Assembly (NCBI GenBank): GCA_016715985.1
Contig: JADJXD010000001.1
Location: 3,720,001-3,784,000, forward strand
From: Saprospiraceae bacterium
Lineage (GTDB): Bacteria > Bacteroidota > Bacteroidia > Chitinophagales > Saprospiraceae
DNA length: 64,000 bases
Direction: 5' to 3'
Positions 42,524 to 52,800 of this stretch are shown piece by piece. How positions within the stretch are numbered: the first letter of the stretch is position 1; each line of letters starts with the position of its first letter. The notes under the pieces were generated by a model. It had not been told where the DNA came from. It ran no database searches and saw only the letters and a list, made by a program, of their open reading frames with translations. A program made the position numbers and the translations under genes.

Positions 42524-45500
42524 ATGTTAAACACACTATATCAGATATCCCTATTTTGTCTCCTGGGATTCATAAACGGATATTCGCAAACAGGACAAAA
42601 TCCTTGCATTTATCTCGCCTATGAAGGTTTTGATTATAATACGGGAAGTCCGATACAAGGTCAATCCGGCGGCACAGGATGGCAATTCCCATGGTTAGTT
42701 CAAAATGAAGATATCACCATTCCGGGCTTTCAAAATATCCAGAATTCAATAATTTTTGATGAATTAGTCAGTATTGGCAACCGAGGCTCCGGAGGCAGAG
42801 CATATTTGACAATGGGGCGAAGACTCCAAACAGCACCATCCGGCCCGTTTTCAAACTATGTTGCTTCAAATGAAAATGGCATAGGTACATCCAGAGGGGA
42901 TACACTTTGGTACAGTGTATTATTGAACAAACCGATTGCCAATGATCAGGAAGTTTACACTGTTTTGCATAATGACAACCTTCCATACTATCACAACAGT
43001 CCAGGGAATCAACAAATAGGAGTAGGATATTTTGGTACTGAATCAAATGTCAGTGGACAAAGAAGATGGTCATTAAGATTGGGGAACAATTATTATCATA
43101 CTTCCCTCACCACCAATAATACGGTATTTATTGTACTTAGGATTATCTTTGGAGCATCAGATACCGATGTCGCTTTGTTCATTAACCCAACTCAACTCGG
43201 TGCTTCAGGTCCGCCCATGTCACCAATTATACAACAATCTACCGGTAATTTAAATGTTATCAGAAGTTTGTCTGTTTACCTCGGTAATGATCCCGGCAAC
43301 GGACATTTGGATGAGGTGAGATTTGCTTCATCTTATGCTTGTGTTGCTCCTGATTCAGAGACAGTAATCAATCTGCCTCCCGTTTCTATCTTTACCATGT
43401 CCGCACAATCGGGTCAGTCACCTTTGAACATAAATTTTAATGCTGACAATTCCTACGATCCGGAAAACGGAGAAATTTCATACTCCTGGAACTTTGGAGA
43501 TGGCTCTCCTGCACAAACCGGGATAAACCCATCCCACACCTTTGATGCCTTAGGAATCTTTAATGTATCTTTGTCAGTTACAGACAATTTGGGTCTCTCA
43601 CATGTGAGTTATCAGACAATAACAGTATTGGATGAAAACAATACATTCCCATGTCAGACCACTGTAACCTGTCTTCAAATGTCCTCCTGTCAGACAGCCA
43701 ACGGAATTATAAGAGTTAATGCAGGAAATAACAATTTTCAACTTAGAAATGAAAATAATATAGTCATCCCACCTTCTTTTAACAATGAATTTCATCAATT
43801 AGCTGTTGGGACATATTTTCTGACGGTAGCAGGAAATAATTCAGTCTGTTCGGATACATTTGAAATTTTTATGCGGACAGACAGTACTACCTGCCAGAAT
43901 TGGCAACCTGAAATTTGTGCTATGGAACTGGGCACCAACATGTCGTCTTTCGCTGATTGGTCTTTTGAGCGCCCTATGAAAAATCTTTTCAAGCACATCA
44001 GAAATCAGATACTTACTTTTTCAGATACAAGCACTTGCTGGGATTGTGAAGTCGGAAATCAACTGAACCTGGATTCCAACGGATACCCGATAGGAATCCC
44101 ACAAACTACATCGATTGGCACAACCATGGTGAGGTATATTCTTTCCGCAGAAGGAGGCAATCTGAGACAGGATTCTATTTATATTTTATTGTATGACGGA
44201 ACCGGTACTATTACTTTAAACGGAGGTTTGGAACAATTATCATCCGGGCCGGGCCGGATTGTATTCAGACCATTGAATAACGGAAATATCTGGATACATA
44301 TCCTATTTTCTGATTCAAATAATCACATCAGAAATTTCAGATTGGTGAGACCGCAACATGAATTTTCTGACTTGATAAATGACCCTTTTTATGAGCCTTT
44401 TATTGATAAAATCAGTCCATTTAACTTATTACGTTTTATGGATTGGGGTGAGACAAACAATAGCCCATTAGTTAGTTGGAGTGACCGAAATCATACAGCA
44501 AATTTTACGTATTCAGGTCACGGAGGGGTACCTTACGAAATTATGATTCAGCTTGCAAACTTCACTGAGCAGGATATCTGGATCTGCGTGCCGCATCAGG
44601 CGGATGATGATTTTGTGATGCAAATGGCGACACTTTTTAAAAACAATCTGAATTCAAAATCTAAAATTTATCTGGAATACTCTAATGAAGTCTGGAACTG
44701 GATTTTCCAACAAGCGCATTACAACGATAACAACAGACCGATGAACCTTTCTTACGGAAGAGCGATGGCTGAAAAAGCCCGCAGAATATTCAGAATATGG
44801 CATGAAGTTTTTGCCGGTCAGGAATGCAGGGTCAAACGTGTATTGGGGATTCAGGCAGGATTTAATGGATTGAATGAGCAAATACTATCCCAAATACCGC
44901 AGGATGAGTGGGACTTTGGATCACCGACACATTACTTTGGCCTGGATCATAGTCCACAGGCTAATCCTGAGCTTACTGGCTCAAGTACTGTTCAGGATGT
45001 AATGTTGAATGCTCAAAATAGTTGGAATTCTTTTAAATCAACCGTAAAAAGAGACTATAATAACATTCATGTATTTGGAAAAGAAGTTATTACGTATGAA
45101 GGAGGCCAGCATTTTGTGGGGAATGCATTTGGTGGGACTTATCCTTATCAGAATGCAATGTACGCTGCACAGTATAGTCCCGAAATGTATAATATGTACA
45201 GAAATATGCTCGATACCATTCGAAGCTGGGATTGTAAACTCGCTACCAATTTTAGTCTTGCGGGTGTACAGGAGAGTATTTTCGGCTCTTGGGGTGTTTT
45301 GAATGATATAGATCAGACACCACCATTTCAGAATACTTCTCCAAAATACCAAATCCATCTGGATCAGGCTCTTACCCAGGAATGTAACAGACGAATCAAT
45401 TGGCGGGGAGAAAAATCAACCTTGTGGAGTGACCCCTGTAATTGGGATAAGAGTCGCGTACCGGATCAAAATAGTGATGTAATTATTGGAGGAGCGACAG

Positions 45501-45610
45501 TTCATCAACCTGAAGTAGATATACATGCTTATTCAAAATCTGTCAATGTATTGATAAATGCTGTGTTGACTGTTTTGGGAGGTTTCACGCTGGAAGTATT
45601 GAATGAATAA
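42524..45610 (+). CDS. Large secreted PKD-domain protein, glycoside-hydrolase/cellulose-binding-like
   Basis: 1028 residues with a signal peptide (LYQISLFCLLGFINGYSQ). Residues about 25-285 look like a laminin-G/concanavalin-type sandwich. About 290-370 is a PKD domain (DPENGEISYSWNFGDGSPAQT). From about 470 to 960 runs a (beta/alpha)-like region with LLRFMDWGETNN, GGVPYEIMIQLANF, WICVPHQADDDF and KIYLEYSNEVWNWIFQQA, found in proteins annotated as cellulose-binding or glycoside hydrolase. The end (NWRGEKSTLWSDPCNWDKSRVPDQNSDV) is a short G8/dockerin-like module without a clear sorting domain. Probably a surface or secreted polysaccharide-acting protein. Confidence 0.75.
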   Translation: MLNTLYQISLFCLLGFINGYSQTGQNPCIYLAYEGFDYNTGSPIQGQSGGTGWQFPWLVQNEDITIPGFQNIQNSIIFDELVSIGNRGSGGRAYLTMGRRLQTAPSGPFSNYVASNENGIGTSRGDTLWYSVLLNKPIANDQEVYTVLHNDNLPYYHNSPGNQQIGVGYFGTESNVSGQRRWSLRLGNNYYHTSLTTNNTVFIVLRIIFGASDTDVALFINPTQLGASGPPMSPIIQQSTGNLNVIRSLSVYLGNDPGNGHLDEVRFASSYACVAPDSETVINLPPVSIFTMSAQSGQSPLNINFNADNSYDPENGEISYSWNFGDGSPAQTGINPSHTFDALGIFNVSLSVTDNLGLSHVSYQTITVLDENNTFPCQTTVTCLQMSSCQTANGIIRVNAGNNNFQLRNENNIVIPPSFNNEFHQLAVGTYFLTVAGNNSVCSDTFEIFMRTDSTTCQNWQPEICAMELGTNMSSFADWSFERPMKNLFKHIRNQILTFSDTSTCWDCEVGNQLNLDSNGYPIGIPQTTSIGTTMVRYILSAEGGNLRQDSIYILLYDGTGTITLNGGLEQLSSGPGRIVFRPLNNGNIWIHILFSDSNNHIRNFRLVRPQHEFSDLINDPFYEPFIDKISPFNLLRFMDWGETNNSPLVSWSDRNHTANFTYSGHGGVPYEIMIQLANFTEQDIWICVPHQADDDFVMQMATLFKNNLNSKSKIYLEYSNEVWNWIFQQAHYNDNNRPMNLSYGRAMAEKARRIFRIWHEVFAGQECRVKRVLGIQAGFNGLNEQILSQIPQDEWDFGSPTHYFGLDHSPQANPELTGSSTVQDVMLNAQNSWNSFKSTVKRDYNNIHVFGKEVITYEGGQHFVGNAFGGTYPYQNAMYAAQYSPEMYNMYRNMLDTIRSWDCKLATNFSLAGVQESIFGSWGVLNDIDQTPPFQNTSPKYQIHLDQALTQECNRRINWRGEKSTLWSDPCNWDKSRVPDQNSDVIIGGATVHQPEVDIHAYSKSVNVLINAVLTVLGGFTLEVLNE

Positions 45611-45742
45611 GAACTTGTTTCCCGATCGTCGCAGTTTGCAACTGCGATGCCATACATCAAGAATTTGTAATTCTTTGACTACAAAAGCTTATGCTGGCTC
45701 ATGTTTCAGGCTTGAAAGAGACTGACCTTATAATGTTATAAG

Positions 45743-46345
45743 TTGATCAAAATGATACATTTATTTAAATTGGTAATTCTATTATTATTCATTGGTTGTA
45801 TTTCTTTGAAAAACAAGGAAGCAATCCAGCCTGTCAACGAATTTGTACACTTGTGGGAGAATGCAATTCTGAATAAAGCGATAGAAGTGAATCAGAATGG
45901 CAATTGTGATGCAGATATAGAATATTATAAAAAATATAATACAAAACCGAAATCAGATGATTATTATTTAGTATCATTTTTTAACGATCTATTACAAAGT
46001 GGTAAAATAGAATCTCTAAAGGATAGTTTTGTACTAATTCATGAATCTACAGTGGATGATCACTATTTTTATTTAATAAAAGTATTTGGTGACCAACAAA
46101 TAATTGATAAATACAATGATATATTGGGTGCCTGGACTATTATTGGTACAAATACGATAGATAATACAAAACCTATCTTTAGTGAAAATGACTTCTTTTG
46201 TACCTCAGATTGTCCTGGAAAACTATTTCAAAGCGCTATATTTACAACTTTTTATAATGGGCAGATAACAGTAGATAGATTTATTTCACAGGTTTGCGAA
46301 CGGTTAGATTTAAAATTAACAGCTTTAGTAAAAGTAAAGTATTGA
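45743..46345 (+). CDS. Hypothetical lipoprotein (about 200 aa)
   Basis: MIHLFKLVILLLFIGCISLKNK (second Met as likely start) is a lipoprotein signal peptide with lipobox FIGC. The rest is soluble, with YYLVSFFNDLLQSGKIESLKDS and two later cysteines (FFCTSDCPG). No known family is recognised. It stands alone between the secreted protein and the carotenoid genes. Confidence 0.6.
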   Translation: MIKMIHLFKLVILLLFIGCISLKNKEAIQPVNEFVHLWENAILNKAIEVNQNGNCDADIEYYKKYNTKPKSDDYYLVSFFNDLLQSGKIESLKDSFVLIHESTVDDHYFYLIKVFGDQQIIDKYNDILGAWTIIGTNTIDNTKPIFSENDFFCTSDCPGKLFQSAIFTTFYNGQITVDRFISQVCERLDLKLTALVKVKY

Positions 46346-46542
46346 ATAATAGTTAAGCTTAGCGTTCATTGACAACTAATTAAAAATTCAAAATTAGTTG
46401 GATCGAAGTCACATTTTTCTGCCCCTAAAGCGAGCAGAGACTTCGACCATCTTGGGTTAATATTCAAATTAAAATTTGAAAACACTCAGACGTATGCTTA
46501 GACTACGCCCGACAGAGTTGATGTCTTTACAAAATATTACTT

Positions 46543-47271
46543 TTATTGTCCATATCCTGTTAGATTATCTCCTTCCCACCTCAAAAGGTGGAATCTGGCG
46601 AATAGCTCTTCTTTATACCAACCGACTTTTTTGGTTTTTTTAATCATGGCTCTGTGTGTTTCATCCCTGAATGCAAATTTTTCCATCTCGTCACCATTCT
46701 TCCAAATACTGAAAGTAGCCTGAAACCTTAGTGGCCACTCACCTATACCTACTGCAAAGACCGGATAAAACGCCGAGCGAAGGCGACGGTTGACAGCAGG
46801 CACATCTCTCCAAAAACGAATCATTTCTGACCACTTGATGGTAGCTCGGGTTATCACTGCTAAAGGCAGATTTTTATCATATTCTCTGCTTTGGTCAAAT
46901 GGTTGTACACCCATCCATGCGCCATGGACAAGACAACAACTCATGTAAAACGTCTGTGATTTGTGACATCTGGAATGATAATTATGCCACTTCTCGTTTT
47001 CTTTAAAAAAGCTGATAGCTGAACTTTCGTTTTCCCACACCGATAAAAAAACATACTTGCCGAATTCAGGGAACAAACCAAATCCTGATCCTGAACCAGT
47101 GCCAAGAAGACGCACAAACTTTAATCCACTTATTTTTTCCAATGAAGGAACTAACATGCCCATGGATTTAAAAGCAAATAGTTTATCATTCCATGATTTG
47201 AAATGCAGAATGCAAATGACGATTACCTGACTCACTTTTTGTTTAACATTATTACCATAAATATTAAACAT
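46543..47271 (-). CDS. CrtA-like spheroidene monooxygenase family protein
   Basis: 242 residues. LLGTGSGSGFGLFPEFGKYVFLSVWENESSA, then GVQPF and AVITRATIKWSEMIRFWRDVPAV, then FSIWKNGDEMEKFAFRD..H are CrtA family blocks (heme-type carotenoid hydroxylase/ketolase). In flavobacteria a CrtA-related enzyme hydroxylates carotenoid C-2', on the route to myxol. It is divergent from the crtD-like gene with 49 bases between, so a shared control region is likely. Membrane-associated substrate. Confidence 0.85.
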   Translation of the reverse strand: MFNIYGNNVKQKVSQVIVICILHFKSWNDKLFAFKSMGMLVPSLEKISGLKFVRLLGTGSGSGFGLFPEFGKYVFLSVWENESSAISFFKENEKWHNYHSRCHKSQTFYMSCCLVHGAWMGVQPFDQSREYDKNLPLAVITRATIKWSEMIRFWRDVPAVNRRLRSAFYPVFAVGIGEWPLRFQATFSIWKNGDEMEKFAFRDETHRAMIKKTKKVGWYKEELFARFHLLRWEGDNLTGYGQ

Positions 47272-47320
47272 AAATTGACTCTTCTTGTTTCGGACTTTTT
47301 AAAAGAAATATGCCCGTTTA

Positions 47321-48805
47321 ATGCCAAAAAACAAAAACATAGGTATCATCGGTAGCGGTGTTGCAGGACTTGCGACAGCTATCAGGCTGGCATTGGATGG
47401 AAATGAAGTCACAGTTTATGAAAAAAACATTTATCCCGGAGGTAAATTAACCAATTTTGAATCAGATGGGTTTCAATTTGATGCAGGCCCTTCATTGTTT
47501 ACACAGCCCCAAAATATAGAAGAGCTTTTCAGTCTTGCAGGCAAGAACATCAATCAGTATTTTAAATATATCTCTCAGGAAGTGGCCTGTTCATATTTTT
47601 TTGAAAGTGGGAAGACTTTAAAAGCATACACTGACAGCAGCAAATTTGCAGATGAACTTCACGCTGAATTGGGCGAAGACAGAGAAAAAGTACTCTCATA
47701 TCTTAAAGATTCAGCAGATGCATATTTTAACATAGGCCATATTTTTTTAAATAAATCACTCCAAAAATTCAGTACCTGGATACATTCTGACATTCTGAAG
47801 GCACTGAAAAGCACTAAGCTGAGTTATCTGTTTTCTTCATTAAACCAATATAATCAGCATCATTTTTCCACTGTGGAAGCGGTCCAGATATTCAATAGAT
47901 TTGCAACGTACAATGGCAGCAACCCATATACTGCTCCTGCCATGTTGAGCATGATTCCGCATCTGGAACAAAACGAGGGTACATTTTACCCTTTGGGAGG
48001 AATGATCAGTATTACAAATGCACTTTATCTGCTTGCTCAGGAACTGGGTGTTCATTTTAATTTTAACAACAATGTTGAGACAATAGTACATAAAGATTCT
48101 CAGGTAAAAGGACTGATTTCCCACGAAAAATTTTATGCTCACGATTTAATAGTTTCCAATATTGATGTTTATTATACTTACAAAAAACTACTCAATAATA
48201 GTGCAGTAGCCGGAAAGATAGCAAAGCAGGAAAGGAGTAGCAGTGCCATAATTTACTATTGGGGAATCAACAAAAGCTTTGATAATTTAGGATTACACAA
48301 TATCTTTTTCAGCAATGATTACAAAGATGAATTTGATCACATTTTTAAAAAGAAATCACTATGCAATGATCCTACAATCTATGTGAATATAACTTCAAAA
48401 ATTGATAAATCACATGCTCCTCCAAATAAAGAAAATTGGTTTGTCATGGTAAACACACCCAATGATTCGGGCCAGAATTGGGAAGAATTGAGGGAGAAGT
48501 GTAAAAAATCAGTCATAGAAAAAATGAACAGCCTGCTAAATATAGATATTGAATCGTGTATCCAAACAGAAGCGTATCTCGATCCAACCATGATTGATCT
48601 TAAAACAGGAAGTTATACGGGGAGCTTGTATGGAACCAGCAGCAACAACAGATTTGCTGCATTTCTCCGGCATGCCAACTGGTCTAAAGACATAAAAGGA
48701 CTTTATTTCGTTGGTGGGAGTGTTCATCCCGGCGGAGGTATCCCCTTATGTCTGAAAAGTGCCAAAATTACTTCAGATATAATTAAAAATGACTATACGT
48801 TATGA
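47321..48805 (+). CDS. crtD: CrtD-like carotenoid 3,4-desaturase (CrtI family)
   Basis: 494 residues. N-terminal FAD dinucleotide fold GIIGSGVAGLATAIRLALDG with VYEKNIYPGGKL, the CrtI/CrtD signature, and the C-terminal FAD-closing segment GLYFVGGSVHPGGGIPLCLKSA. Length and the partner CruF point to CrtD (1-hydroxycarotenoid 3,4-desaturase) rather than phytoene desaturase, though CrtI cannot be ruled out by eye. The stop overlaps the CruF gene start by 4 bases (ATGA), indicating an operon. Confidence 0.88.
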   Translation: MPKNKNIGIIGSGVAGLATAIRLALDGNEVTVYEKNIYPGGKLTNFESDGFQFDAGPSLFTQPQNIEELFSLAGKNINQYFKYISQEVACSYFFESGKTLKAYTDSSKFADELHAELGEDREKVLSYLKDSADAYFNIGHIFLNKSLQKFSTWIHSDILKALKSTKLSYLFSSLNQYNQHHFSTVEAVQIFNRFATYNGSNPYTAPAMLSMIPHLEQNEGTFYPLGGMISITNALYLLAQELGVHFNFNNNVETIVHKDSQVKGLISHEKFYAHDLIVSNIDVYYTYKKLLNNSAVAGKIAKQERSSSAIIYYWGINKSFDNLGLHNIFFSNDYKDEFDHIFKKKSLCNDPTIYVNITSKIDKSHAPPNKENWFVMVNTPNDSGQNWEELREKCKKSVIEKMNSLLNIDIESCIQTEAYLDPTMIDLKTGSYTGSLYGTSSNNRFAAFLRHANWSKDIKGLYFVGGSVHPGGGIPLCLKSAKITSDIIKNDYTL

Positions 48806-49539
48806 GCTTAATTCAATCAAAAACGTTAAAAACAGGTTTTCATGAATCAGGAAAAGTAAACATCGGTCTTATATCTGCTTCTATTGCATTATTATTTCAT
48901 TTCAGTGGGGCGATTGGAATGTTTAGCCCATTCAGGAGCTGGTTTATTGATATGACTCCTGTAAACCTTATACTGATGGGTTTATTGATAGTGCTTAATA
49001 ATGATCAGGTTGGTCAGCTCAAATTGATAAAAATTTTCATATTAGCATACGTTGCAGGATTTCTTTCAGAGGTTATAGGTGTGAATACCGGATACCTGTT
49101 TGGCAATTATTCTTATGGAAATGCTCTTGGAATAAAAATTGCGGAAGTTCCGGTAATGATTGGATTTTTATGGTTTATGACTATATACGGAATTGGCAAT
49201 CTGGTACTTTTTATCAAAAACCGTTATTCCCTGTTCAGTAATTATTCTTCATTGGGCAGCACTTTGATTTTGGCAAATTTTGCTGCTTTGCTTACTACAT
49301 TATTTGATATTATACTCGAACCGGCCGCTATCTTGCTGGGATACTGGAGTTGGGAAAATGGCTCTGTACCAATATACAATTATCTATGTTGGTATCTGGT
49401 TAGCGGATTAATTTATTTGTTTTACTTCCAATGGTATCAGAATAACGAATACAACAAATTTGCAGTGGTTCTCATCATTTTACAACTGATATTTTTTGTG
49501 CTTGTAAGTATCTCAGGCTTCATTAATTTTCATGGGTAA
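48802..49539 (+). CDS. cruF: CruF-like carotenoid 1',2'-hydratase
   Basis: 245 residues with seven hydrophobic helices. EVIGVNTGYLFGNYSYG, AEVPVMIGFLWFMTIYG, LTTLFDIILEPAAILLGYWSW and IPIYNYLCWYLVSGL are family blocks of the CruF/BABR hydratase group (pfam carotenoid biosynthesis protein). It adds water to the psi end of gamma-carotene-type compounds, which CrtD then desaturates. It overlaps crtD by 4 bases, and its 3' end overlaps the convergent HPt gene by 27 bases. Confidence 0.9.
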   Translation: MSLIQSKTLKTGFHESGKVNIGLISASIALLFHFSGAIGMFSPFRSWFIDMTPVNLILMGLLIVLNNDQVGQLKLIKIFILAYVAGFLSEVIGVNTGYLFGNYSYGNALGIKIAEVPVMIGFLWFMTIYGIGNLVLFIKNRYSLFSNYSSLGSTLILANFAALLTTLFDIILEPAAILLGYWSWENGSVPIYNYLCWYLVSGLIYLFYFQWYQNNEYNKFAVVLIILQLIFFVLVSISGFINFHG

Positions 49540-49863
49540 TTCATTTATTTCCAATATTATTTTATCGAGTAAGATTTCCAGCGCATTCATTTTATTTACT
49601 ATTATTTCCTTGTCAGAAGGGCAATTTTTATCTGATAATTGTTCAATTTCCAAAGCTATGGCGGCAGAATCTGTGGCATTCAGGTAATTTAGCTGACTTT
49701 TCAGACTATGTGCTTCGATGGTCACATCTTTCAGATTTCCGTTTTCCAGATTATCCTTCAATCTGCTGAATGAAACCGGAACTTCCTGAGCGAAAAGTTT
49801 CAGATATTTTAATATCATATCATCATTGTCAAATAACTCTTTCAGTAAGGATGTATCGATCAT
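49513..49863 (-). CDS. HPt phosphotransfer protein
   Basis: 116 residues, all-helical, with the phospho-accepting histidine in IEAHSLKSQLNYLNA. It starts inside the last codons of the hybrid kinase (ATGA overlap, 4 bases), so the two are translationally coupled. It probably receives phosphate from the kinase's receiver and passes it on, possibly to an unlinked regulator. Confidence 0.92.
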   Translation of the reverse strand: MIDTSLLKELFDNDDMILKYLKLFAQEVPVSFSRLKDNLENGNLKDVTIEAHSLKSQLNYLNATDSAAIALEIEQLSDKNCPSDKEIIVNKMNALEILLDKIILEINELPMKINEA

Positions 49864-52800
49864 GGGTTTAAAATTTTTGATAATTTACTTATGAGTTCCG
49901 GAGCATGAATCGGTTTTGTCACACATTCATTCATGCCGGCGTCGAGACACTCCTGTATTTGCTGTGGAATAGCATTGGCTGTGAGTCCGATGATGGGTAT
50001 ATTTCTATATTGTTCAGAATGTGCGTTTCTTAAAATTCTGGTTGCTTCAATCCCATCCATCACGGGCATCCTTACGTCCATTAAAACAATATCAAAATCC
50101 GAATTTTTGATTTTCTCCAGCGCAACCTGACCATTCTCTGCAAAGCTGATCTGCACATTTTCTATGTATTTTTTGAGCAGCTCGGATGCGACCAATTGAT
50201 TGAGCGGAGTGTCTTCCACCAATAATACCCTTAAACCGTAAGGGAGTTTTTTTGATTCAGGAGCATTTTCATCATCCACAGATTTTTGTCCTTTTAATAA
50301 TGGTAATTCAAAATGAAACACTGATCCTATTCCATGCTGAGATTGAACACCTATTTTTCCTCCTAATTGCTCCACCAGATTTTTTACAATTGAGAGCCCT
50401 AATCCGGTACCCTGATTTCCGATTTTTTGTTGCTCATTTACCTGACTGAAACTTTCAAAAACATCACCTATCCGATCTTCAGGAATGCCGATTCCTGTGT
50501 CTTTAATTTCGAATTTATAATGAATCTTCTCATCAGTGCCGGATATTTCTGAAATAATTAATTCAACCTTCCCTGCGTCCGTAAATTTGATGGCATTTCC
50601 GATCAGATTTGTCAGGATTTGAAATATTCTCACCGGATCTCCGATCAGCACATCCGGCATATTGTCAGGAATGTGCAATTGAAAATCCAACTCTTTTTCG
50701 ACTGCCCTTGCTGAAAATAAGGTCTTTAACTGGTTCAATAATACCCGTAAGTCAAAATTTTTGGACTCTATGGTATATTTTCCGCTTTCGATCTTGGCTT
50801 GATCCAGAATATCGTTCACTATCCATAATAGATTGTCGCATGAAGTTCCGATTGCCTCTGTATATTCTCTTTGCTTGCTGTTGAGTTCTGTATCCAGCAT
50901 CAGATTATTCAGGCCCATAATGGCATTCATGGGCGTCCTGATTTCGTGACTCATATTGGACAAAAACATACTTTTATATCTGGCATTTTGTTCAGCCAGG
51001 TCCTTTTGTTTCTGAAGTTCTCCTGCACGCTTACGGATGGAATAATAGATATAAGCCAAAGACCCTAATAAAAACAGTACAAATCCAAAAAACGGAATAG
51101 TCAGATAGAATGGTGCTTTGATGTGAATTTTCAGACGAAGGGGTACTGCTGATTTTAATCCATCTTCATTGATTGCTTCTGCGTGAAAGATATAGTTCCC
51201 CGGTCTGAGATTGGTGTAAGTAACACTGCGACGAGTACCTGCTTCTACCCACTCATCTTCAAAACCTTCCAGTCTGTACCGGTATCTTATTTTTTTTCTG
51301 TCTAAAAAATGAAGCGTATTATATTGAAGAGTGAATACTTTGTCTTCATAATCTAGATTTATTTTACTTATATATTCGTACAACTTGTCAAAAACTACTC
51401 TTTTATTTGCAATTTCAAATCCTGAAAAAATAATTTTCGGTGGTATAGTATCTTTAATTAAGCTATTTGGATAAATGAAAAGACTACCGTTACCACCGCC
51501 AAAAATTATCTGACCATCTTTGTCCTTGGTGCCAGAACCATTTATAAAGCCTGTAGGTGATGTGTAAATGTGTATTTTATCGTTTTGAGGATTGATCCGG
51601 ATTACTTCATTTCCATATGTTGCCCAGATTATTCCATTATTATCAATCTGTAAACCTACAGCGGCTAAGGGCTTATTATTAATAGAATCATGATAAGTTT
51701 TCCATTCATTATTTTGAATTTTGTAACTATAAATATGACTTCCCGTAGCTACCCACACCATTCCATTTTTTTCTTCAACTGAATATATTGCTCCTTTGAT
51801 ATTTTTGTCCGGGGTAAAAGTTTTTGTCTGATTATCGACCTTGTTATATTCACATAAAAGGCCTGAATGGACAAAATAGATTTTTTGATCAGCGGATTGT
51901 GCAAACCGACCGACGGCATTTGCTTTCAGAGAAGTCTCCAATACATGGGGATATATCCAGGTTGTATCCGTTGTTATTTTATTAAATTTACACAAACCTT
52001 TTGGGGTACTTATCCAAAGAATGTCTTCATTATCGCGGTCAGTGTCTAATCGGGAAATAAATGAACCTTTAAATTTACTGCCGTCATCTATTTTTTGAAT
52101 AGATCCGGATTTGTAGTCATACATATATAATCCATTATTTCTTGCTTCAAAATAGACGCGACCCTTCGTATCACCATTAATCGCATTGATATTATTATAC
52201 CCGTCATTAAATGCAGGAGGCACCAACATACTTTTATAATTATCCGCTAAATCCGGTCGGTAAAAAAGTCCTTGCATAGTTTGAAACCAATATCCTCCAA
52301 GAGGGTCTGTATAAACCAATAAGGATACGTTTTTATAATTATTAATACCCGGAGCGTTTTGTAATAATCTGAAACGTTCGTGTTGCGGATTGATACGATT
52401 TACCCCAAAAAATAATCCGATCCAAAGATTATCAGTCCTGTCCTTAAAAAGTGAATAAACAACCGAACCTTTGATGCCTTCGGGATCTTCGGGTAAATTG
52501 TCAAAAATATTGACTATCCGCTCCGTTTTTAGATTCAATACCAATAATCCTCGTTTATCACTCCCTAAAGCTAAAAAACCTTTGGGATATTCGAGCACAC
52601 TAACAATGCCAAAAAACTGATCAGGTAGAGGCAACAGTTTAAACTTTTCAGAAATAGGGTCAAATTTTGCCAATCCTCTGTTGAATGCTACCCAGATGGT
52701 TCCATAAGAATCCTGATAGATGTACCTTCCTTCCAAAGTTATATCTGATGTCATTTCAGGGAATCCGTAAAAATGCAGCTTTCTGTTGTCTTTTATAACT

